From CF-162 sp963667205 (lineage in GTDB: Bacteria > Chloroflexota > Dehalococcoidia > SM23-28-2 > RBG-16-64-32), in the NCBI GenBank assembly GCA_963667205.1, contig OY762959.1, positions 2,108,001-2,172,000 of the forward strand: DNA of 64,000 nucleotides, given 5' to 3'. Under the pieces are notes generated by a model. The model was given only the letters and a program-made list of their open reading frames with translations. It was not told the DNA's origin and made no database searches. The translations under genes and the position numbers were made by a program. Below, in pieces: positions 8,778-17,504 of this stretch (position 1 is its first letter; each line of letters opens with the position of its first letter).

Positions 8778-9653
8778 GTGGGAGCGGGACAGCTAAGGCA
8801 GACGCGGCGGCGGATTCGCTCCGTCGAAAGCACGGCGAAGATCACGCGTGCGATGGAGCTGGTTGCAGCCTCCAAGATGCGCCGCTCGCAGCTCAACGCG
8901 CTGGCCGCGCGGCCGTACGCGGAGCGCCTGAGCTGGGTGCTGGCAGACCTGGCGGAGACTCTGCCCCAGATCGACCCGGCGGACCGCCACCCGCTGATCC
9001 AGGTGCGCGAGGAGATCCGCACCGTGGACCTGATCCTCGTCACGCCCAATCGCGGCCTCTCCGGCGCGCTGCCCGGGAACCTCATGCGGCGCGCGGCGCA
9101 GTTCATCACCGAGCGCGAGGGCACAGCGGTCCGCGTCTGTGCCGTCGGCCGCAAAGGGCGCGATTTCATGCGCCGCACCGGCCAGGAGATCGTCGCCGAG
9201 TTCACGGAGCTTGGCGACTACCCCTCGTACGATGAAACGCGCCCGATCGCCCAGGTGGTGATCGAAGACTACATCAAGCGCGCTGCGGACGAAGCGTGGA
9301 TCATCTACGGGGAGTTCGTGAACACGGTGATGCAGCAGCCGCAGGCCCGGCGCCTGCTGCCGATCGAGCCGCCGACGGAGGCGGAGACGGAAGCGATCGA
9401 TTACATCTACGAGCCCGGACGCGCGGAGGTGCTGGCAGAGCTGCTGCCCCGCTACCTGGAGCGCCAGGTCTACGACGCGATCCTCGAGGCGGGAGCGAGC
9501 GAGCAGTCGGCGCGGATGGTGGCGATGCGCAACGCCACTGACAGCGCGAACGAGCTGGTCGAGGACTTGACTCTCGAATACAACAAGGCCCGGCAGGAAA
9601 GCATCACGAACGAGCTGCTGGACATCGTCGGCGGCGTTGAAGCGCTGACGTAG
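8778..9653 (+). CDS. atpG: F1Fo ATP synthase subunit gamma
   Basis: The 291-residue rotor shaft of F1. The N-terminus GQLRQTRRRIRSVESTAKIT is followed by RAMELVAASKMRR, and the C-terminus MVAMRNATDSANELVEDL then LEYNKARQESITNELLDIVGG holds the two conserved coiled-coil helices. Starts at GTG 8778, 3 nt after the atpA stop. The central domain segment TPNRGLSGALPGN is diagnostic. Confidence 0.96.
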   Translation: MGAGQLRQTRRRIRSVESTAKITRAMELVAASKMRRSQLNALAARPYAERLSWVLADLAETLPQIDPADRHPLIQVREEIRTVDLILVTPNRGLSGALPGNLMRRAAQFITEREGTAVRVCAVGRKGRDFMRRTGQEIVAEFTELGDYPSYDETRPIAQVVIEDYIKRAADEAWIIYGEFVNTVMQQPQARRLLPIEPPTEAETEAIDYIYEPGRAEVLAELLPRYLERQVYDAILEAGASEQSARMVAMRNATDSANELVEDLTLEYNKARQESITNELLDIVGGVEALT

Positions 9654-9673
9654 GAGAAGGGACGGAGGTCGAT

Positions 9674-11092
9674 ATGGTCAAGGGAGCAAAGGGACAGGTC
9701 GTGCAAGTGATCGGGACGGTGGTGGACATCGAGTTCCCGGCGGACACGCTGCCCGACATCTACAACGCGGTCGACATCGCGATGCCGGACGGCTCCACGC
9801 TGGTCGTCGAGGTGCAACAGCACCTGGGCAACAACTGGGTGCGCGCGCTGGCGATGGACACCACAGATGGACTGCCGCGAGGCGCCGAGGGCGTGGACAC
9901 CGGCGAGCCGATCCAGGTGCCCGTCGGCGAGGTTACACTGGGGCGCCTGTTCAACGTGCTCGGCGAGCCGATTGACGACCTGGGCGAGGTTAAGGCCGAC
10001 GAGCACTGGCCGATCCACCGGCCCGCGCCCACACTGGAAGAGCGCGAGACGACGCCGCAGATCCTCGAGACGGGCATCAAGGTGCTGGATCTCGTCTCTC
10101 CCTTCACGAAGGGCGGCAAGGTGGGTGCGTACGGCGGCGCCGGCACCGGCAAGACCGTCATCATCCAGGAGTTGATCCGTAACATCGCGCAGGAGCACGG
10201 CGGCTTCTCCGTCTTCGCAGGCGTCGGCGAGCGTTCCCGCGAAGGCAACGACATGTGGAACGAGATGAAGGAGTCGGGTGTCATCGAGAAGACGGCGCTC
10301 GTCTTCGGCCAGATGAACGAGCCGCCCGGCGTGCGAGCGCGAATCGCGCTCACGGGCGTAACGATGGCTGAGTACTTCCGCGACACGATGGGTCAGGACG
10401 TGCTCATCTTCATCGACAACATTTACCGCTACATCCTGGCGAACATGGAAGTCTCAGCGTTGCTGGGGCGCATGCCCTCGGCCGTCGGCTACCAGCCGAC
10501 GCTGTCGACGGACATGGGTGTCCTGGAGGAGCGCATCACCTCGACGAAGCGCGGTTCGATCACGTCGTTCCAGGCGATCTACGTGCCGGCGGACGACTAC
10601 ACCGACCCGGGCATCGTGACGACGTTCGGGCACCTGGACGCGGTGATCTCGCTGGACAGGGCGCTCGTCGAGGAGGGGTTGTACCCGGCGGTGGACCCGC
10701 TGGCGTCGTTCTCCCGCGTGCTCGACCCACTCATCGTCGGCGAAGAGCACTACCGGGCCGCGCGAGGCGTGCAGGCGGTGCTGCAGCGCTACAAGGACCT
10801 GAAGGACATCATCGCCATCCTCGGAGTCGAGGAGCTTTCGGACGAGGATAAGATCGCCGTCGGGCGGGCGCGCCGCATCCAGCGCTTCCTCACGCAGCCG
10901 TTCAACGTGGCCGAGGTCTTCACCGGCCGGCCGGGGCGTTACGTGCCAATCAAGGAGACGGTGCGCGGCTTCCTGGAGATCCTCGACGGCAAGCACGACT
11001 CGCTGCCCGAGCAGGCGTTCTACATGGTGGGGACGATCGAGGAAGCAGTGGAGGAGGCCGAGAAGATGGCCGCCGCGGAGAAGGCGGCGTAG
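9674..11092 (+). CDS. atpD: F1Fo ATP synthase subunit beta (catalytic)
   Basis: A 472-residue catalytic subunit. The P-loop reads GGAGTGKTV (commonly GGAGVGKTV). GVGERSREGND contains the catalytic Glu, followed by EVSALLGRMPSAVGYQPTL and the DELSEED-equivalent EELSDED near residue 390. The stretch after PADDYTDP (GIVTTFGHLDAVISLDRALVEE, given here as GIVTTFGHLDAV then ISLDRALVEE) departs from the near-invariant bacterial pattern, and the usual GEMNEPPG is GQMNEPPG. All catalytic residues I can place are kept, so it should be functional. Confidence 0.96.
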   Translation: MVKGAKGQVVQVIGTVVDIEFPADTLPDIYNAVDIAMPDGSTLVVEVQQHLGNNWVRALAMDTTDGLPRGAEGVDTGEPIQVPVGEVTLGRLFNVLGEPIDDLGEVKADEHWPIHRPAPTLEERETTPQILETGIKVLDLVSPFTKGGKVGAYGGAGTGKTVIIQELIRNIAQEHGGFSVFAGVGERSREGNDMWNEMKESGVIEKTALVFGQMNEPPGVRARIALTGVTMAEYFRDTMGQDVLIFIDNIYRYILANMEVSALLGRMPSAVGYQPTLSTDMGVLEERITSTKRGSITSFQAIYVPADDYTDPGIVTTFGHLDAVISLDRALVEEGLYPAVDPLASFSRVLDPLIVGEEHYRAARGVQAVLQRYKDLKDIIAILGVEELSDEDKIAVGRARRIQRFLTQPFNVAEVFTGRPGRYVPIKETVRGFLEILDGKHDSLPEQAFYMVGTIEEAVEEAEKMAAAEKAA

Positions 11093-11101
11093 CAGGGAAT
11101 C

Positions 11102-11545
11102 ATGACGCTTTCAGTACACGTCGTAACCGCCGAGCGCGAGGTCTACACCGACGATGGTGTGGACGAAATCGTCGCGCCGGGCATCGAGGGCGAGCTGACC
11201 GTGCTGCCCAACCACGCTCCGCTACTGACGATGATCAGGCCGGGCATCATGCGCCTGGTCAAGGGCAACGATGAGACCGACCTCGCGATCACCGGCGGCT
11301 TCCTCGAAGTGAAGGACGACCGCGTGACAGTGCTGGCAGACGCAGCCGAGCGCGCCGAGGAGATCGACGAAGTTCGCGCCGAGGAAGCGCGCCGCCGCGC
11401 TGAGCGCTCGCTGGAAGAGCGCGGGGACACGGAAGACCTGGTGGCGGCGGCGGCGTCGCTGCAGCGCTCGCTCCTGCGGCTGCGCGCGGCCGAGAGGCGC
11501 CGCCGCCGCAGCACGCGCGGTCCTTCCGGTCCGCCCGGGGTGTAA
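11102..11545 (+). CDS. atpC: F1Fo ATP synthase subunit epsilon
   Basis: A 147-residue subunit with the N-terminal beta-sandwich (VHVVTAEREVYTDDGVDEIV, then GIEGELTVLPNHAPLLT) and a C-terminal helical hairpin. An Arg-rich tail (LRAAERRRRRSTRG) is longer and more basic than usual. Ends the atp operon proper; murA begins 12 nt later. A TAACAT box over the stop codon may give murA an extra promoter. Confidence 0.93.
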   Translation: MTLSVHVVTAEREVYTDDGVDEIVAPGIEGELTVLPNHAPLLTMIRPGIMRLVKGNDETDLAITGGFLEVKDDRVTVLADAAERAEEIDEVRAEEARRRAERSLEERGDTEDLVAAAASLQRSLLRLRAAERRRRRSTRGPSGPPGV

Positions 11546-11557
11546 CATCAGGGGCTG

Positions 11558-12829
11558 ATGGCCCTCAAGCTGCGCGAGCAGACGTTCGTCCTCGAAGGCG
11601 GGAAGCGCCTGTCGGGCTCTGTGCAGGTCTGCGGCTCCAAGAACGCGACGCTCGGGGCGATGGCGGCGTCGCTACTCGTCGCCGACGACTGCTTCCTTGA
11701 GAACGTACCGAAAATCGACGATGTCGAGCAGATGGCGCTTGTCCTGCGCAGCCTCGGCTGCACCGTCGACTGGACGGACGACGCCACGCTGAGGCTAAAC
11801 GCCGCCCAGATCACCGCGTCCTGTCCGGATGGAGAGCTCGTCGCGACCCTGCGCGGCAGCTTCCTCGTCATGGGCGCGCTGCTGGGCCGCCTGGGCGAGG
11901 CGGCCTGTCCGCCGCCGGGCGGCGACATCATCGGCGGGCGTCCCATCGACGTGCACCTGGCCGGCTTTCGGTCGCTCGGCGCGGAGACCGAGATGAGCCA
12001 GGAGATGTTCCGGGCGCGGGCGGCCGAGCTGCGCGGCTCGACCTTCTTCGCCGACTACCCGAGCGTATTGGGCACGCAGAACACGATGATGGCGGCCGTC
12101 TGCGCGAAGGGAACTACGACGATCGTGAACGCGGCCGCGGAGCCGGAGGTGCAGAACCTGGCGGCGATGCTCAACCAGATGGGAGCTGACATAACGGGCG
12201 CCGGCACGAACACGATCACGATCAACGGCGTCGACCGACTGCACGGCGTGCGCTTCCGGATCATCCCGGACCGGCTGGAAGCGGGGACGTTCGCGATCGC
12301 CGCGGCGATCACAGGTGGCGAGGCCGAGATACGGGGCGTGGAGCCGGATCACATGCAGGGCGTCGAGGCGAAGCTGCGGCAAGCGGGCGTATCCGTCGAG
12401 ACGTCTGGTGACCTGATGCGCGTCAGAGCCGGCGATAAGCTACAGGCGCTGACGCTGCAAGCGCTGCCGTACCCCGGCTTTCCCACCGACCTGCAGGCGC
12501 CGATGGCGGTGCTGCTGACGCAGGCGCAAGGCGTCAGCACGGTGCACGAACGCGTCTTCGACAACCGGCTCGGCTACATTAGCGACCTGCGCAAGATGGG
12601 CGCCGAGGTAGTGACGACAGGTACGACCGCTGCTATCATTACCGGGCCTACGCCCCTGAGCGGTGCGGCGCTGAAGGCGCTGGACGTGCGCGCCGGGGCA
12701 GCCTTTATACTGGCGGGGTTGGCGGCAAAGGGTCGCACGACCGTATCGGACGTTCATCACGTGGACCGCGGATACGAGAGGATCGACGAGAAGCTGCGTT
12801 CGCTGGGAGCGGACATCGAGAGGATCTAA
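11558..12829 (+). CDS. murA: UDP-N-acetylglucosamine 1-carboxyvinyltransferase with Asp at the fosfomycin-target position
   Basis: Transfers enolpyruvate from PEP to UDP-GlcNAc, the first committed step of peptidoglycan synthesis. The 423 residues cover the whole EPSP-synthase-like fold: CGSKNATLG with the PEP-binding Lys (residue 28), TLRGSF with the conserved Arg, and the TDLQAP Asp. The active-site loop is PPPGGDIIGGRPIDVH, with Asp 123 where E. coli has Cys115. The same natural change in Mycobacterium and Chlamydia MurA gives fosfomycin insensitivity. ATG 11558 follows atpC by 12 nt. TAACAT sits 9 nt upstream, so it may also be made from a leaderless transcript. Confidence 0.95.
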   Translation: MALKLREQTFVLEGGKRLSGSVQVCGSKNATLGAMAASLLVADDCFLENVPKIDDVEQMALVLRSLGCTVDWTDDATLRLNAAQITASCPDGELVATLRGSFLVMGALLGRLGEAACPPPGGDIIGGRPIDVHLAGFRSLGAETEMSQEMFRARAAELRGSTFFADYPSVLGTQNTMMAAVCAKGTTTIVNAAAEPEVQNLAAMLNQMGADITGAGTNTITINGVDRLHGVRFRIIPDRLEAGTFAIAAAITGGEAEIRGVEPDHMQGVEAKLRQAGVSVETSGDLMRVRAGDKLQALTLQALPYPGFPTDLQAPMAVLLTQAQGVSTVHERVFDNRLGYISDLRKMGAEVVTTGTTAAIITGPTPLSGAALKALDVRAGAAFILAGLAAKGRTTVSDVHHVDRGYERIDEKLRSLGADIERI

Positions 12830-13857
12830 TGCTAGGGAAGCGAATCGGAGTGGATCTGGGGACGGCGAACGTGCTGGTGTACGTGAAGGGCCGCGGCATC
12901 GTGATCGCGGAGCCGTCGGTCGTGGCGGTGGCGCAGCGGGACAACAGCATCGTCGCGGTCGGCACTGAGGCACGCGAGATGTTGGGCCGCACGCCCGGCG
13001 CGATCCAGGTCATACGCCCGATGCGCGAAGGCGTCATCGCCGACTACGTGACGACGGAGGCGATGCTTCGCTACTTCATCAGCCGCGTGATGGGCCGCGT
13101 CTCAATGGTGAAGCCTGAGGTGATGATCTGCGTGCCTGCCGGCGTCACAGGCGTCGAGCAGAGGGCCGTGCAGGACGCTGCCGAGGCAGCTGGCGCGCGG
13201 AGGCCGGCGCACCTGATCCCGGAGCCGCTGGCGGCAGCGATCGGCGCGCGCATCCCCGTGCACATCCCGCAAGGCCACATGATCGTCGACATCGGCGGCG
13301 GGCGGACGGAGGCGGCGGTGATCTCGATGTACGGCATCGTCGTCAGCGAGAGCGTTCGGGTCGCCGGTGACCGTCTGGACGACGCCATTGCCTCGTATAT
13401 AAAGCGACGCCACAACCTCGTGATCGGCGACAGGACGGCGGAGGAGCTGAAGATCGCGATCGGGAGCGCGCTGCCGGTCGAGGAAGATTTGACGTACCAG
13501 GTGCGCGGCCGCGACCAGATCACGGGGCTGCCGCGCACGATAACCGTAACTTCGGCGGACGTCACGCAGGCGATCGCGGACCCCGTAATGTCGATCGTTG
13601 GCGCGGCGCGCGCGGTGCTGGAGCGGACGCCGCCGGAGCTGGCCTCTGACGTCGTCGACCGCGGCATCGTGCTGTCCGGTGGGACCGGGATGCTGCGGAA
13701 CCTTGACCGGCTGATCACGCAGGAGATCGGCATCCCCTGCTACGTGGCGGACAGCCCGATGGAGTGCGTGGCGATGGGCGCGGGCATTGCGCTGGAGCAC
13801 CTGGAGCTGATCAAGCGCGCTCAGCCGGCCGAGGGTGAGTGGCTGGTCAGCCTCTAG
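12829..13857 (+). CDS. mreB: Rod shape-determining protein MreB
   Basis: A 342-residue actin-fold ATPase that forms filaments under the membrane and guides wall synthesis. Phosphate loops are visible: GKRIGVDLGTANVLVYVKG (residues 3-21), DIGGGRTEAAVISMYGIV (about 152-169) and VLSGGTGMLRNLDRLI (about 284-299). Its ATG overlaps the murA stop codon (TAATG, 12827-12831), so the two are translationally coupled. The atp-murA-mreB/mbl order recalls that of Firmicutes. Convergent with the small gene at 13870. Confidence 0.96.
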   Translation: MLGKRIGVDLGTANVLVYVKGRGIVIAEPSVVAVAQRDNSIVAVGTEAREMLGRTPGAIQVIRPMREGVIADYVTTEAMLRYFISRVMGRVSMVKPEVMICVPAGVTGVEQRAVQDAAEAAGARRPAHLIPEPLAAAIGARIPVHIPQGHMIVDIGGGRTEAAVISMYGIVVSESVRVAGDRLDDAIASYIKRRHNLVIGDRTAEELKIAIGSALPVEEDLTYQVRGRDQITGLPRTITVTSADVTQAIADPVMSIVGAARAVLERTPPELASDVVDRGIVLSGGTGMLRNLDRLITQEIGIPCYVADSPMECVAMGAGIALEHLELIKRAQPAEGEWLVSL

Positions 13858-13869
13858 CGGCTGGCACTA

Positions 13870-14109
13870 CTACTCGCCGTCTGCCCTGCGCAAAGCTCGC
13901 AACGCCCGGTTCGGGTCGTTAAGCAGATACGCCAGGTTCTCCCACGTTATCGGCCTGGGGGTTGTCGCGCCCGCAGGGATCCAATCGAGGCTCCCTCGCG
14001 AGATCCGCATCTCGCCCAGCTTCTCATCATCGCTCCAGACGGCGATCGTCGTATCGACGTTCTTGAGCGGCTTGGTCGGCAGGCTGATCTCGATGTGATG
14101 CTTCGGCAT
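13870..14109 (-). CDS. Conserved small hypothetical protein
   Basis: A 79-residue soluble protein with a strand-rich N-terminus (HHIEISLPTKPLKNVDTTIAV), then the segment WSDDEKLGEMRISRGSLDWIP and a helical C-terminus (ITWENLAYLLNDPNRAL). Similar small proteins with a KLGELRVSKGSLDW-like core occur in Actinobacteria and have no assigned function. A clear site, AGGAGATCCTA, precedes ATG 14109. It lies 45 nt after rex on the same strand, so co-transcription with the redox regulator is likely. Confidence 0.65.
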   Translation of the reverse strand: MPKHHIEISLPTKPLKNVDTTIAVWSDDEKLGEMRISRGSLDWIPAGATTPRPITWENLAYLLNDPNRALRALRRADGE

Positions 14110-14154
14110 TAGGATCTCCTGTCCGGGCGTGGTCCGCCGCGGCGAGCAGCGCCT

Positions 14155-14787
14155 CTACTTGCCGGACGCGGCGGCGGCCTTCAGATAGTACGTCATCCCC
14201 TGCAGGGCGAGCACCGGGTCGATGCGTTTGATGTGGACCGACGGCGGCACGTGGGCGGCGATCGGTGCGTAGTTGAGGATCGCCCGGACGCCGCATTCGA
14301 CAAGGCGGTCGATCACGTTCTGTGCAGTCTCTGCCGGGACCGCGACGATGCCGACGTCGACGGGGTTCTCTCGCAGCACCTGTTCGAGATCGGCGGTGTT
14401 CCTGATCGTGAGGCCGTTGATCTGCTTGCCGATCCACTCGGGGTCGGAGTCGAACGTTTCGACGATGCGGAAGCCCTGCGGCCCGAAGCCCTCGTAGCCC
14501 AGAATGGCGCGGCCCAGGCGGCCCGTGCCGATGAGGGTCATCCGCCACTGGCGGTTGAGTCCGAGGATGCTGCGCAACTCTTCGAGGAGCTTGCGGACGT
14601 TGTAGCCGCGGCCCTGCTTCCCAAAGCGTCCGAAGTAGCTGAGGTCCTTGCGGATCTGGGCTGGCGTCACGTTGAGCTGGTGCCCGAGTTCCTGCGAGCT
14701 GACGACTTCGCGCCCGCTGGCTTCGAGGCCAGCGAGAGCGCGGGCGTAAAGCGGGAGGCGGTCGATTACGACTGGGGGGATTTCCAT
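14155..14787 (-). CDS. rex: Redox-sensing transcriptional repressor Rex
   Basis: A 210-residue NADH/NAD+-sensing repressor. The N-terminal winged helix (residues ~1-75) contains SSQELGHQLNVTPAQIRKDL, then SYFGRFGKQGRGYNV, hallmark Rex sequence. The Rossmann domain starts LIGTGRLGRAILGYEGF, followed by GIVAVPAETAQNV and ILNYAPIAAHVPP. In known systems NADH releases Rex from TTGTGA-type operators on respiration genes. It is divergent from an AAA+ gene, has a strong own promoter, and has a candidate operator just upstream. The atp operon upstream carries a better-matching site. Confidence 0.95.
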   Translation of the reverse strand: MEIPPVVIDRLPLYARALAGLEASGREVVSSQELGHQLNVTPAQIRKDLSYFGRFGKQGRGYNVRKLLEELRSILGLNRQWRMTLIGTGRLGRAILGYEGFGPQGFRIVETFDSDPEWIGKQINGLTIRNTADLEQVLRENPVDVGIVAVPAETAQNVIDRLVECGVRAILNYAPIAAHVPPSVHIKRIDPVLALQGMTYYLKAAAASGK

Positions 14788-14843
14788 TGAGATACCCTAT
14801 GCCCACTATTTGTATGTTTAATTACGGACAATGCTCTGACCTT

Positions 14844-14873
14844 CTTATAGCATCCGCCGAGTTTCAAGGTCAA
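14844..14873 (-). promoter_or_regulatory. Promoter of rex
   Basis: Read on the minus strand: TTGACC (14873-14868), an 18-nt spacer and TATAAG (14849-14844), about 57 nt upstream of the rex start codon. It lies in an AT-rich island unlike the surrounding DNA. Confidence 0.6.
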
Positions 14874-14877
14874 TAGC

Positions 14878-14895
14878 TTGTGCAGAAAAATACAA
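14878..14895. promoter_or_regulatory. Candidate Rex operator in the rex/AAA+ intergenic region
   Basis: TTGTGCAGAAAAATACAA matches the Rex consensus TTGTGAANNNNTTCACAA at 11 of 14 defined positions with the outer half-sites intact. It begins 5 bp upstream of the rex -35 box. Autoregulation is common for Rex. The divergent AAA+ gene could also be affected. Confidence 0.4.
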
Positions 14896-15011
14896 ACGGA
14901 GGCTGCCATCGCCGGTGAGCTTCGGTAACGGGTGCTCCTGCTGCGGCGTCTAAATTGATGGCCCCGGGCTCATTGGGCGAATACGCGTATCCAGAGGGAC
15001 ACGAGGTAACG

Positions 15012-16574
15012 ATGGAGACCGAATCGACTTTCAAGGACGAGAGCAGCAATCCGGACAGCGCCGCCCCGACGCTTCCCTCGGGCCAGCCTGCAGGCGATGT
15101 TGGTGGCACGAGAGTGGTGCCTCCGTTCCTGTCTCGCGATCCGGCGCCGGCAGAGCCTGCCGAAGCGCCCGCCGAAGCGCCCGAGGATGAGCCCGGCGAA
15201 GCGCCCGACGATGAGCCCGGCGACTCGATGTCGCAGTTCATCTCCCGCACGATGGCGACCGTGGCTGAGGCGGTGCCGGAAGATGACGGATCGTTCCTGC
15301 GGGCGCCGCGCTCGTTCGGCGACATTGGTCTTTCGAAGGCCTTCCTGACGGACCTCACCCTGAAGATCATCCACTACTCCGGCACGCCTTCGATGTCGCA
15401 GATGGCGAAGCGGCTGGGCCTCTCCGGAGAGATCGTCTCCCAGATCCTGCAGACGCTTGCCGAAGAGCGGCAGGTAGTGATCCTCAGCCAGTCAGACCTC
15501 TACACAGGAAACTACCGCTACCGCCTGTCAGAGAAGGGCGAGGCGCGCGTCTCAGAGGCGCTGGAGCGCACTCGCTACGCGGGCCCGGCGCCCGTGACAG
15601 CGGACCAGTACACGAGCGTGATGCAGAGACTCTTCGAAGAGAAGCATGACGTGAGCCGCCGCGAGGTCACCGCGGCGGTGGAAGGCCTCGTGCTAGCGGA
15701 CGAGGTTTCGGACGCTGTGGAGCGCGCGCTGTTCTCGGGGAAGACTGCGCTCCTCTACGGGCCCTCCGGCAATGGCAAGTCGGTGATCCTGGAGAACTTC
15801 TCGCAGGCGCTGGAAGGTCACTCTTACCTGCCGTACGCGATCTACGCCTACGGTCAGGTGATCCGCGTCTTCGATCCCTCGATTCACGTCAGGCTCGATG
15901 AAGAATCAGAGGCTGAGACGAAGGACAAGTCGGACTTCGACGGGCGTTGGGTGAAGATACGGCGGCCGGCGATCATCCTCGGCGCAGAGATGGACCGCAG
16001 CGACCTGGACCTGGGATACGACCCGCAGGCGCGCTTCTACCAGGCGCCGGCGCACATCAAGGCGCAGAACGGCGTGCTGGTGGTGGACGACTTTGGCCGC
16101 CAGCGCGTGACGACGACAGATCTGCTGACACGTTGGCTGATCCCATTGGAGCGCGGCTGGGACTCGCTCAGCATGGCGACCGGCGAGAAGCTGTCCGTTC
16201 CCTTCAGGCTGCAGCTGCTGTTCGGCACGAACGCGCGGGTGCGCGAGGTGGCGGACGACGCGCTGCTGCGCCGCATTCTGTACAAGGTGCGGGTCCCCAA
16301 CCCCGACGAGGCGAACTTCGGTGAAATCCTGCGCCGCGAGTGCCGCGCGAAGGCGGTTCCCGTAGAGGGCGACGCAATCGAGTACGCCGTCGGCAGGTTG
16401 TTCGCAGAGCAAACACTGAAGCCGAGGGCGAGCTACGCCCGCGACCTGGTGGACATCCTGCTGGAGAGTGCGGCGTTCGATGGGACGAATGCAGCGCTCA
16501 GCCGGGCCGCATTCGACAAGACGTTCCAGCTCTTCGTTACGAACGAAGCGGACGCCGACGACTTCGACGACTAA
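15012..16574 (+). CDS. Winged-helix AAA+ ATPase
   Basis: About 520 residues from ATG 15012, chosen because GAGG lies just upstream (earlier in-frame TTG 14955 and ATG 14958 are possible). The N-terminus is acidic and proline-rich with repeats of EAPEDEPGEAPDDEPGD type. A winged-helix region follows at about 105-190 (SMSQMAKRLGLSGEIVSQIL). The AAA+ core has Walker A GPSGNGKS (~250), Walker B VLVVDDFGRQ (~355), sensor FGTNARV and arginine-finger candidates DDALLRRI (~415). Predicted cytoplasmic and possibly DNA- or partner-remodelling; no substrate can be assigned. Divergent from rex; ends at a bidirectional hairpin terminator. Confidence 0.75.
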   Translation: METESTFKDESSNPDSAAPTLPSGQPAGDVGGTRVVPPFLSRDPAPAEPAEAPAEAPEDEPGEAPDDEPGDSMSQFISRTMATVAEAVPEDDGSFLRAPRSFGDIGLSKAFLTDLTLKIIHYSGTPSMSQMAKRLGLSGEIVSQILQTLAEERQVVILSQSDLYTGNYRYRLSEKGEARVSEALERTRYAGPAPVTADQYTSVMQRLFEEKHDVSRREVTAAVEGLVLADEVSDAVERALFSGKTALLYGPSGNGKSVILENFSQALEGHSYLPYAIYAYGQVIRVFDPSIHVRLDEESEAETKDKSDFDGRWVKIRRPAIILGAEMDRSDLDLGYDPQARFYQAPAHIKAQNGVLVVDDFGRQRVTTTDLLTRWLIPLERGWDSLSMATGEKLSVPFRLQLLFGTNARVREVADDALLRRILYKVRVPNPDEANFGEILRRECRAKAVPVEGDAIEYAVGRLFAEQTLKPRASYARDLVDILLESAAFDGTNAALSRAAFDKTFQLFVTNEADADDFDD

Positions 16575-16600
16575 GCGCCATCAGCGCAACATAGGTGAGT

Positions 16601-16634
16601 GCCAGGGGCGGGCCGGGAACGGTCCGCCCCTGGC
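16601..16634. terminator. Hairpin terminator between convergent genes
   Basis: An 11-bp perfect stem, GCCAGGGGCGG (16601-16611) with CCGCCCCTGGC (16624-16634), around a 12-nt loop. It lies between the convergent AAA+ and alpha/beta-hydrolase genes, so it can serve both strands. Confidence 0.7.
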
Positions 16635-17504
16635 TTATCCGGCGAAGTCGCTAATCTCTTTTGCCAGCGCTTCCGGCCGCTGAATCGGCACATCGTGGAT
16701 CGTGTCCTTCATGACGACTACACGGGCGTCCGGCGCGACCCGGCTGAGGGCCTCCAGGCCGTCCTCACGAAGCTTCTGCCACTGCCTCGCCTCGTCGTTC
16801 GCCGGTTCCTGCTGACAGGAGATCACCAGCAACGGGCAGGCCAGCTCCTTCAGGAGGTCCGACGGCCGCAGCTCGAAGATGGCGCGGGCGATCTTCATGT
16901 GGTTCTCGATCGTCAGGCGGCGGGCGATCGTGCCGTCCTTGCGGATGTCGAAGTTGGCGAGCACCATGTCGCGGATCTCGTCGCTCCAGACGGCCTGCAG
17001 CTGGGGCCAGCGGCGCATAAAGCCGACGAACGTCTCGACGGGCGTGCCGTCGATCTCGGGCGGCCTCATGCGTGGCTCGGCCTCAGCCCACGTGCCGTGC
17101 TCCGAGAGGTCGATGACGCCGCCGTCGACAAGGACGATCGAGCGCACGGCTTCCGGGTTGGCCGCGGCGTACTTCAGGGCGACGCTGGCGCCCCAGGAGT
17201 GACCGACGATCGCCGGCGAGTCGATGCCCACGGCCTCGATGAACGCCGCTAGGTCGGCGGTGACCTCGTCGAAGCCGTAGCCGTCCTCCGGCTGATCGCT
17301 GCGGCCGTGACTGCGCTGGTCGAGCGCGATTACTCGGAACCGCTGGGCCAGGTGCGGCGCCGTCAGGTCCCAGATGCGCCCGCTGGACGAAAGGCCGTGC
17401 AGCAGCACCAGCGGCGGACCGTCGCCGCCCCAGTCGCGGTAGTGCAGGCGGATGCCGCGCCCGGGCAGCGCGGCGTAGTCATCGCGGGGCGCAGCGCCGG
17501 CCAT
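16635..17504 (-). CDS. Alpha/beta hydrolase
   Basis: A 289-residue alpha/beta-fold hydrolase. The oxyanion segment PPLVLLHGLSSSGRIWD is followed by the nucleophile elbow GHSWGAS (catalytic Ser about residue 106), a strand-end Asp candidate near DGGVIDLS or DARVVV, and a C-terminal His in DTIHDVPIQRP. ATG 17504 overlaps the stop of the LLM gene upstream (TGATG), so it is coupled to a putative F420-dependent oxidoreductase. Substrate unknown; ester, lactone or haloperoxidase-like substrates all fit. Confidence 0.85.
   Translation of the reverse strand: MAGAAPRDDYAALPGRGIRLHYRDWGGDGPPLVLLHGLSSSGRIWDLTAPHLAQRFRVIALDQRSHGRSDQPEDGYGFDEVTADLAAFIEAVGIDSPAIVGHSWGASVALKYAAANPEAVRSIVLVDGGVIDLSEHGTWAEAEPRMRPPEIDGTPVETFVGFMRRWPQLQAVWSDEIRDMVLANFDIRKDGTIARRLTIENHMKIARAIFELRPSDLLKELACPLLVISCQQEPANDEARQWQKLREDGLEALSRVAPDARVVVMKDTIHDVPIQRPEALAKEISDFAG

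Noticed and set aside
14805..14832. Second TTTGT...ACAA pair upstream of rex as a Rex box
   Set aside because: The half-sites are about 22 nt apart end to end instead of 18, and the inner bases do not match.
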